A DNA stretch of 64,000 bases from positions 124,001 through 188,000 of the forward strand of contig JBBRNP010000002.1 of assembly GCA_038230255.1 (NCBI GenBank). The letters are read 5' to 3'. The notes under the pieces were generated by a model, which ran no database searches, was not told where the DNA came from, and saw nothing but the letters and a program-made list of their open reading frames with translations. This stretch comes from AV40 sp038230255. Lineage in GTDB: Bacteria; Verrucomicrobiota; Verrucomicrobiia; Chthoniobacterales; UBA10450. Shown here one piece after another: positions 59,431-64,000 of the stretch. Each line of letters starts with the position of its first letter. The first letter of the stretch is position 1. Both the position numbers and the translations under genes were made by a program.

Positions 59431-60519
59431 TTACGAACTTGCTGTTTCCAGCTCGCGTTTGGTCTGCAGCCGCAGCTGACCGCAGGCCGCGTCGATGTCA
59501 TGGCCCTTCTCGCGGCGCAACGTCGCCGCGACTCCGCGTCGGCGTAAGATCGCCAAGAACGCTTCCTGTCGATCTTGCGGCGGTCGCGACCAGGGCAGCC
59601 CGTGGACTGTGTTATACGGAATCAGATTCACCTTCGCCGAAAGTCGTTTGGCATGGTGGGCGAGAACCTGCGCTTGCTCTTCAGAATCGTTCACGTCCGC
59701 AATCAGGATGTATTCGAAGGTAAGGCGTTGCTTTTTTCGGGCGGCATAATAGTCGCAGGCCGAAAGCAATGTTTGGACGTCGTAACGGCGGTTGATCGGC
59801 ATGATCTGGTTGCGGACCGCGTCCGTTGCGCCGTGCAACGAAATGGCGAGGCGGATTTGCAGCGGCTCATCGGCCAGCTTTCGAATCTGGGGCGCAAGCC
59901 CACTGGTCGAGACAGTAATGTGCCGCGCGCCGATCCCCAGTCCCCAAGGCGCGTTGATGATCCGAATTGCGCGCATCACATTTTCGAGATTTGCCAGCGG
60001 CTCGCCCATTCCCATGAACACGATGTTGTCGATCTTTTCTCCAGTCTCGCGCTCGACCGCAATAATTTGATCGACGATTTCGTTCGGCTTCAAATTCCGG
60101 CTGAATCCTTCCAAACCGCTCGCGCAGAACTTACAACCGTAAGCGCAGCCGACTTGCGTGGAAATGCAGATCGTCCGCCGGTCCGAGCGCGATCCATAAA
60201 GCGCGGGCGACGCCGGGATCAAAACGGTTTCGATTAAGCTTTCGTCATTTAAGCGAAAGAGAAATTTGCGCGTTGTGTCGCGCGAACCGAGCACGCGCAC
60301 AATGTCGATCCTGTTGAAGTCGAACTGCTCCGCGAGTCGGTTGCGAAATTCCCGCGGTAAATCGGTCATTTCGTCGAACGACTGAACACGCTTTTGGTAA
60401 AGCCAATCGACAATTTGGCGGGCGCGATAAGCAGGCTCACCGGACTGGCGGACCTTCTCTTCCAATTCCTGAATCTGGGCGGACTTGATGTCGTCCCTGC
60501 CGTTCTTGCTCACCACCAA
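59431..60519 (-). CDS. rlmN: 23S rRNA (adenine-2503-C2)-methyltransferase RlmN
   Basis: 362 residues. Radical SAM cluster motif CAYGCKFCASG near residue 125; SAM-binding and C2-methylation features of the RlmN/Cfr family (FMGMGEPLANLENV) follow. It modifies A2503 of 23S rRNA and A37 of some tRNAs. First gene of a same-strand run reaching 57028. Start ATG 60519. Confidence 0.95.
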   Translation of the reverse strand: MVVSKNGRDDIKSAQIQELEEKVRQSGEPAYRARQIVDWLYQKRVQSFDEMTDLPREFRNRLAEQFDFNRIDIVRVLGSRDTTRKFLFRLNDESLIETVLIPASPALYGSRSDRRTICISTQVGCAYGCKFCASGLEGFSRNLKPNEIVDQIIAVERETGEKIDNIVFMGMGEPLANLENVMRAIRIINAPWGLGIGARHITVSTSGLAPQIRKLADEPLQIRLAISLHGATDAVRNQIMPINRRYDVQTLLSACDYYAARKKQRLTFEYILIADVNDSEEQAQVLAHHAKRLSAKVNLIPYNTVHGLPWSRPPQDRQEAFLAILRRRGVAATLRREKGHDIDAACGQLRLQTKRELETASS

Positions 60520-60606
60520 ATCTACAGTGTTGGCTCAACTCCGACAATCTGGGGACAGGCGACAATTTTTGTGGAGAAAAGTGGAACCTTGTTTAGGTTC
60601 CGCTCA

Positions 60607-60720
60607 ATGAAATATCTCTCGATATTGGCTTTGCTGGCGCTGGTGACTCTCGCGCTCGCGGGTTGTGCCACCACGACTGAGTCTTTTAGCACTGGAGGGG
60701 GCACCGGGGCGTCGCAATGA
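60607..60720 (+). CDS. 37-residue lipoprotein A of tandem pair
   Basis: MKYLSILALLALVTLALAGC, then ATTTESFSTGGGTGASQ: signal peptide with lipobox LAGC and a very short mature part. Its ATGA overlaps the next gene. A GGAACC ... GGTTCC hairpin lies 16 bases upstream. Confidence 0.65.
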   Translation: MKYLSILALLALVTLALAGCATTTESFSTGGGTGASQ

Positions 60721-60893
60721 AATATCTGTGGAGATTGGCTTTGCTGTCGCTCGTCCTTTGCGGATTCAGCGGCTGTGCGTCGACTAGCTCGACCGCCAGC
60801 GGCGATCCAGTCCCGGGCGAAGCAAAAAGTGCCGAGGAGAGCCGTCTCCAACCGGGGTCCGGCACCGGTCCGAATGCCAGCGTAAAGTGGTGA
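60717..60893 (+). CDS. 58-residue lipoprotein B of tandem pair
   Basis: MKYLWRLALLSLVLCGFSGC, then a disordered tail rich in Ser, Gly and Pro (SSTASGDPVPGEAKSAEESR). Same start and lipobox type as the preceding paralogue, likely a tandem duplication with diverged tails. Translationally coupled. Confidence 0.7.
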   Translation: MKYLWRLALLSLVLCGFSGCASTSSTASGDPVPGEAKSAEESRLQPGSGTGPNASVKW

Positions 60894-60929
60894 AGCGTCG
60901 TTTGGGCTGACCGCTGAAGATCTGCGGCG

Positions 60930-61655
60930 ATGCCACATTCCCGAACGCCGCTCATGATTGGTTGGGAAGCGGCCCGAGCGAACGCAAAGCCGGCGCTCAT
61001 CATCCAGGCGATCATGCTCGCGCTGGCGGTCGCGTTTTATACGAATTCCTCCGTCGCTGACGCATTGCGTAACCTTGCCGAATTCAAACACGCGCACGGT
61101 TTGATGTTTGTCGTTAGCGCTTCGGTTTTTGCCGGAGCCATTCTTCCGGAAATTTTTCTCGTCCTGTTTTTTCAACGCGGCCGGCCGCAGCGCGCGAATC
61201 TCCGCAACCTGGCTTTCACGGTTCCGGTTTGGGGATTTGATGGATCACTGGTCGATCTTCTCTACCGCGCGGAAGCGCATTGGCTGGGCGACGTCGTGAC
61301 GCTGCCGGTCGTGCTCGGAAAAATCTGCATCGATCAATTTGGCTATAATGTCTTGTTCGCCGCGCCATTCGGTGTGCTCACTTATGAATGGAAAAACAGG
61401 GGAATATCGATCCAGCCGTTGCGGGATCTCTTCACCTGGCCGCATTATCGCGACAAAATATTTCCAACAGTGCTCGCAACCTGGGCAGTTTGGATTCCGT
61501 TGATGGCGATCATCTATTCGCTGCCCCTCGCGCTCCAATTTCCGCTGTTCGGACTGGCGCTTTCGTTCTGGGTTTTGCTTCTGACTTACATGACGAATCG
61601 CTTCGCCGGGAGAGTCGACGCCGACGCGCCGATGGCCTTGGCGACTGCGGGGTAG
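60930..61655 (+). CDS. Polytopic membrane protein, Mpv17/PMP22-like end
   Basis: 241 residues, about five membrane helices. The final third (ATWAVWIPLMAIIYSLPLAL) resembles the Mpv17/PMP22 signature (W-x-x-WxP ... sLP). Function unclear; membrane pore or transport proteins are known in that group. Starts 36 bases after the tandem lipoproteins in the same direction. Confidence 0.55.
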   Translation: MPHSRTPLMIGWEAARANAKPALIIQAIMLALAVAFYTNSSVADALRNLAEFKHAHGLMFVVSASVFAGAILPEIFLVLFFQRGRPQRANLRNLAFTVPVWGFDGSLVDLLYRAEAHWLGDVVTLPVVLGKICIDQFGYNVLFAAPFGVLTYEWKNRGISIQPLRDLFTWPHYRDKIFPTVLATWAVWIPLMAIIYSLPLALQFPLFGLALSFWVLLLTYMTNRFAGRVDADAPMALATAG

Positions 61656-61685
61656 GGGCGATTGACCTCAATCGGTGAACCGCCC

Positions 61686-62456
61686 CTACCTCAAAAAATG
61701 TTCGAGCGCTTCGCGAACACCCGCGCCGTGTTGGCCTTGGGCTACATAACCGCCGGCATCGCGCACGGTTGTTTTTACTTCCTCAATTGCGTTTGCCGGG
61801 CACGCCGGCATCGCCGCGACCTGGCCGTCGAGCATTGAGATATCGTTGTGATGATCTCCCGCGGCGAAGATGTTCTCGCAAGGGATGTCGACTAAACGCG
61901 CCAGCTCGGCCAAGGCCGCGCCTTTGTGGTAGTCGGCGTGGCAAAACCGAAGATAAATCGTGTTACGCTGATAATTGAACTTCGGCTCTTTCCCGCTCGT
62001 CGCTTCGATGAATTCAACGATGCGGTCCATTTCTTCCTCATTCTCGGCTCGCAAGCCTTCCAGCCCCTGAGAGTGATAAAGGAGCTGAGCTTTGGTCTTC
62101 CGGCTCACGAAGTCGACCACCTCGGCCAGAATTGATTGGGCGGACGAAAACAATTCGGCGTGGTCGCGCGCGCAGCGTTCGTTCCAATCGCCGAACGACT
62201 CCCATTTTTCGCCGTTGTTCCCAGGACGGAAGACCTCGCGTTCGGTCGTTAAAATAAAATCGGGGCGCAGCGGAAATTCGAAATCGGTCAGACCGGATTC
62301 CAGCAAATCGACTGACCGACCGGTATTGATCGCGAAAAGAGCGCCGTCGTCTTGCAAATGGCGAATCAATTGCATGCAGCCGTCGTCCACGACCGGTTCG
62401 CTCACGCGCGAGACGAGCGTGCCGTCGAAATCGATGCTGAGAAGTTTAATCTTCAT
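61686..62456 (-). CDS. Cof-type HAD phosphatase
   Basis: 256 residues. Motif I SIDFDGTLVSR, motif II INTGRSVD, motif III and IV region AAGDHHNDISML are intact. Type IIB (Cof) cap. Dephosphorylates sugar phosphates or flavins; substrate unknown. Convergent with the membrane protein gene. Confidence 0.88.
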   Translation of the reverse strand: MKIKLLSIDFDGTLVSRVSEPVVDDGCMQLIRHLQDDGALFAINTGRSVDLLESGLTDFEFPLRPDFILTTEREVFRPGNNGEKWESFGDWNERCARDHAELFSSAQSILAEVVDFVSRKTKAQLLYHSQGLEGLRAENEEEMDRIVEFIEATSGKEPKFNYQRNTIYLRFCHADYHKGAALAELARLVDIPCENIFAAGDHHNDISMLDGQVAAMPACPANAIEEVKTTVRDAGGYVAQGQHGAGVREALEHFLR

Positions 62457-62510
62457 CCCGATCTTACATTGATTCGATCAGGAGCAGGAGCAAGAGTAAG
62501 AGTAGGAAAA

Positions 62511-62795
62511 ATGAAATCCGCGTATGAGCTGGCGATGGAACGATTGGCGAAGAGTCAACCGGTCGTCACCCTGACCGGCGACCAGAAAGAGCAGCTCGCG
62601 GAGGTTGATTCAATCTTCCAGGCGCGCACCGCCGAGAAGGAACTGTTTCTCAAAGGCGAAATTCAAAAAGCGCAAAGCGCCGGAAAATTTGAAGAAGTGG
62701 AATCGCTTGAAAAACAACTCACGAATGAGATCAAGCGATTGCAGGAAGAGTGGGAAGCGAAGAAAGAAAAATTGCGCGCGAGCTTCGGGAAGTAG
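62511..62795 (+). CDS. Small coiled-coil protein
   Basis: 94 residues from ATG 62511. Strong heptad-like pattern over residues 30-90 (KGEIQKAQSAGKFEEVESLE, then EEWEAKKEKLRASFGK). Soluble. No domain named. Ends one base from the convergent desaturase stop. In-frame upstream codons belong to the HAD antisense and were excluded. Confidence 0.6.
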   Translation: MKSAYELAMERLAKSQPVVTLTGDQKEQLAEVDSIFQARTAEKELFLKGEIQKAQSAGKFEEVESLEKQLTNEIKRLQEEWEAKKEKLRASFGK

Positions 62796-63737
62796 TTAAG
62801 AAATTGCTTCGGCTGGTTGGGTTTTTGCCGGTGTGTCGCTTCGCTTCGGCAGATCCGGATCCAAAAAGCCGAGCATGTGTGCGCGTTTGATGGTGCGAAC
62901 ACCTTCCTCTTTTTGCAGCTCGGCGATGCTTTGGTGAAACGCTTCCATTTTCGTCCAGTGCACTTTTGGCCGGAAATGGTGTTCGGCGTGGTAGCCGTTG
63001 TAGAAAAAGAGCCAGTTGTAGATTTTTCCGTAACTGCTCACGCCCCACGCGATCGGCTTGTCGGGGTTCGCGCCGTAATGGCGATAATAACCGTTCAAAT
63101 AACTGAAGCAGTGACCGAGATACCAAAACGGAACCATAAAGAAGATCACGTATCGCCAGTTGAAGAAAAACATGATCAGGAGAGTGGTCGCGAACGCAGC
63201 GAGCTCGAGGTTCCCCCAAAACACGTCGCCATTCCCGCGTTTGCGCAGCTCGCGGCGAATCGCGCCGACATCGTCGCGGAAGAAACTGAGGAATACATAA
63301 CGCCACGGATTTTCGGCCTCTCCGTCGTGGCCGTGGCGGTAGATCGACAACCAATCGATCGTGTCGCCACTTTCGTCCTGTCGATCCGAATTGCCTTTGT
63401 GGTGCTGCATGTGGACGCCGTCGTAGTAGGTCTGTGAAAAACAACAGGCGACGGATTGGGTGACGCCGAAAAGACGGTTCAAAATTTTGGAGCGAAAAAA
63501 CGGGTTGTGAATGAAGTTGTGACCGACGCCGTTGATGTTCGCGTTCACCATCAGCGAGTAAACGAAACCGAGAGTGAGCATTACCCAGAGCGGCGCGTGG
63601 GGGTACAAAAAGAAAAGGCCGAGAAAATAGGCGAGATGGAAAAGCCCCGCTAAAGCGGGCACGGCGTCCCACCGGGTGTGCGCGAAGATCCGCGAATTGG
63701 TGGCGGGTCGCTCGGTGCGAATTGCGTCAGCGTTCAT
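62796..63737 (-). CDS. Membrane fatty acid desaturase
   Basis: 313 residues from ATG 63737. Three histidine boxes, GVGHNFIHN, HMQHHKG and GYHAEHHFRP, hold the diiron centre. Four membrane helices. It introduces a double bond into an acyl chain or oxidises a carotenoid-like lipid; regiospecificity is not visible. Probably supports membrane fluidity along with fabI products. Confidence 0.88.
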   Translation of the reverse strand: MNADAIRTERPATNSRIFAHTRWDAVPALAGLFHLAYFLGLFFLYPHAPLWVMLTLGFVYSLMVNANINGVGHNFIHNPFFRSKILNRLFGVTQSVACCFSQTYYDGVHMQHHKGNSDRQDESGDTIDWLSIYRHGHDGEAENPWRYVFLSFFRDDVGAIRRELRKRGNGDVFWGNLELAAFATTLLIMFFFNWRYVIFFMVPFWYLGHCFSYLNGYYRHYGANPDKPIAWGVSSYGKIYNWLFFYNGYHAEHHFRPKVHWTKMEAFHQSIAELQKEEGVRTIKRAHMLGFLDPDLPKRSDTPAKTQPAEAIS

Positions 63738-63823
63738 GGAGGCGGGTACCATTCGCGAAAGAGGCGGCGTCTGGCAAGTTGTTCATTGCCAATGTCGAGT
63801 TCGCACGCCTAATTTAGCCCCTC

Positions 63824-64000
63824 ATGTTCGCGCTTCAGCCAGAAATGAAAATCTTCAGCGGCACGGCCAATCGCGAATTGTCCGAGCGCATCTGCAAATA
63901 TATCGGCGTTCCGCTCGGCAAGGCCACGATCAGCTCGTTTCCCGACGGCGAGACTTACGTGATGATCGAGGAGAACGTTCGAGGCCGGGACGTTTTTCTC
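63824..64000 (+). CDS. prs: Ribose-phosphate pyrophosphokinase, N-terminal part
   Basis: 59 residues before the window ends. MKIFSGTANRELSERICKYI and the following SFPDGETYVMIEENVRG are the N-terminus of PRPP synthetase, which makes PRPP for nucleotide synthesis. ATG 63824 or 63845; the second gives the usual family start. The frame runs off the right edge. Confidence 0.88.
   Translation, partial: MFALQPEMKIFSGTANRELSERICKYIGVPLGKATISSFPDGETYVMIEENVRGRDVFL

Noticed and set aside
1..64000. CRISPR array or cas genes
   Set aside because: No regularly spaced identical repeats with unique spacers; the repeated words and palindromes are dispersed, not arrayed.

Overview
The window looks like chromosomal DNA from a soil-type member of the Verrucomicrobiota, probably near Chthoniobacterales/Spartobacteria. 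This is inferred from gene content: PEP-CTERM proteins, a Sortilin/BNR-type beta-propeller, CADD-type pABA synthase shared within the PVC superphylum, McsA-McsB-ClpC, a TreS-maltokinase fusion, many small lipoproteins, and abundant palindromic intergenic repeats. Coding density is high except between about 18.2 and 24.5 kb.

Layout. 0-3.9 kb: end of mcsA, mcsB and clpC (arginine-phosphorylation-guided proteolysis). 3.9-7.5 kb: TPR membrane protein, xerC and small genes. 7.5-11.6 kb: Mla-type lipid transport operon (permease, ATPase, MCE protein), interrupted by a REP-associated transposase gene, then a PIN-TRAM gene. 11.6-15.2 kb: FkbM methyltransferase, DUF2834, MmcQ, trpS and UDP-glucuronate decarboxylase. 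15.2-24.5 kb: accessory stretch of secreted or unknown proteins, two PEP-CTERM genes, a sigma4-like/HARE-HTH protein and at least three broken genes. 24.5-27.6 kb: coaE-rho-rnd. 27.7-33.1 kb: cupin, nadE, glcD, ABM monooxygenase and fabI. 33.1-41 kb: BNR propeller protein, CADD-type pABA synthase, treS-maltokinase fusion. 41-46 kb: ECF sigma with a mini anti-sigma, DUF2017-clpS-ybeY-panE, four-helix-bundle gene, ndh. 46-50 kb: rpmI, SRP RNA, moeB/thiF-rhodanese, LysM lipoprotein, MBL hydrolase. 50-55 kb: an operon of one outer-membrane barrel and three FecR-domain paralogues. 55-64 kb: glycosyltransferase, tRNA-Lys, rpmH, an rlmN-to-sigma/anti-sigma run, two tandem tiny lipoproteins, HAD phosphatase, desaturase and the start of prs.

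The most striking signal is not a gene. The 10-mer AAGATCGACA (or its complement) occurs at least 28 times by eye, in both orientations, inside and between genes, where about 0.1 would be expected at equal base composition. It is scarce in the accessory stretch. It behaves like a DNA-uptake, Chi-like or other genome-wide signature word.

Several palindromic repeats are also active genome shapers: one lies in frame inside rho, one inside the transposase gene itself, and one supplies the start codon of xerC. Several small genes (a zinc-ribbon protein, rpmH, a membrane protein before nadE, two lipoproteins) were found by reading the sequence directly.
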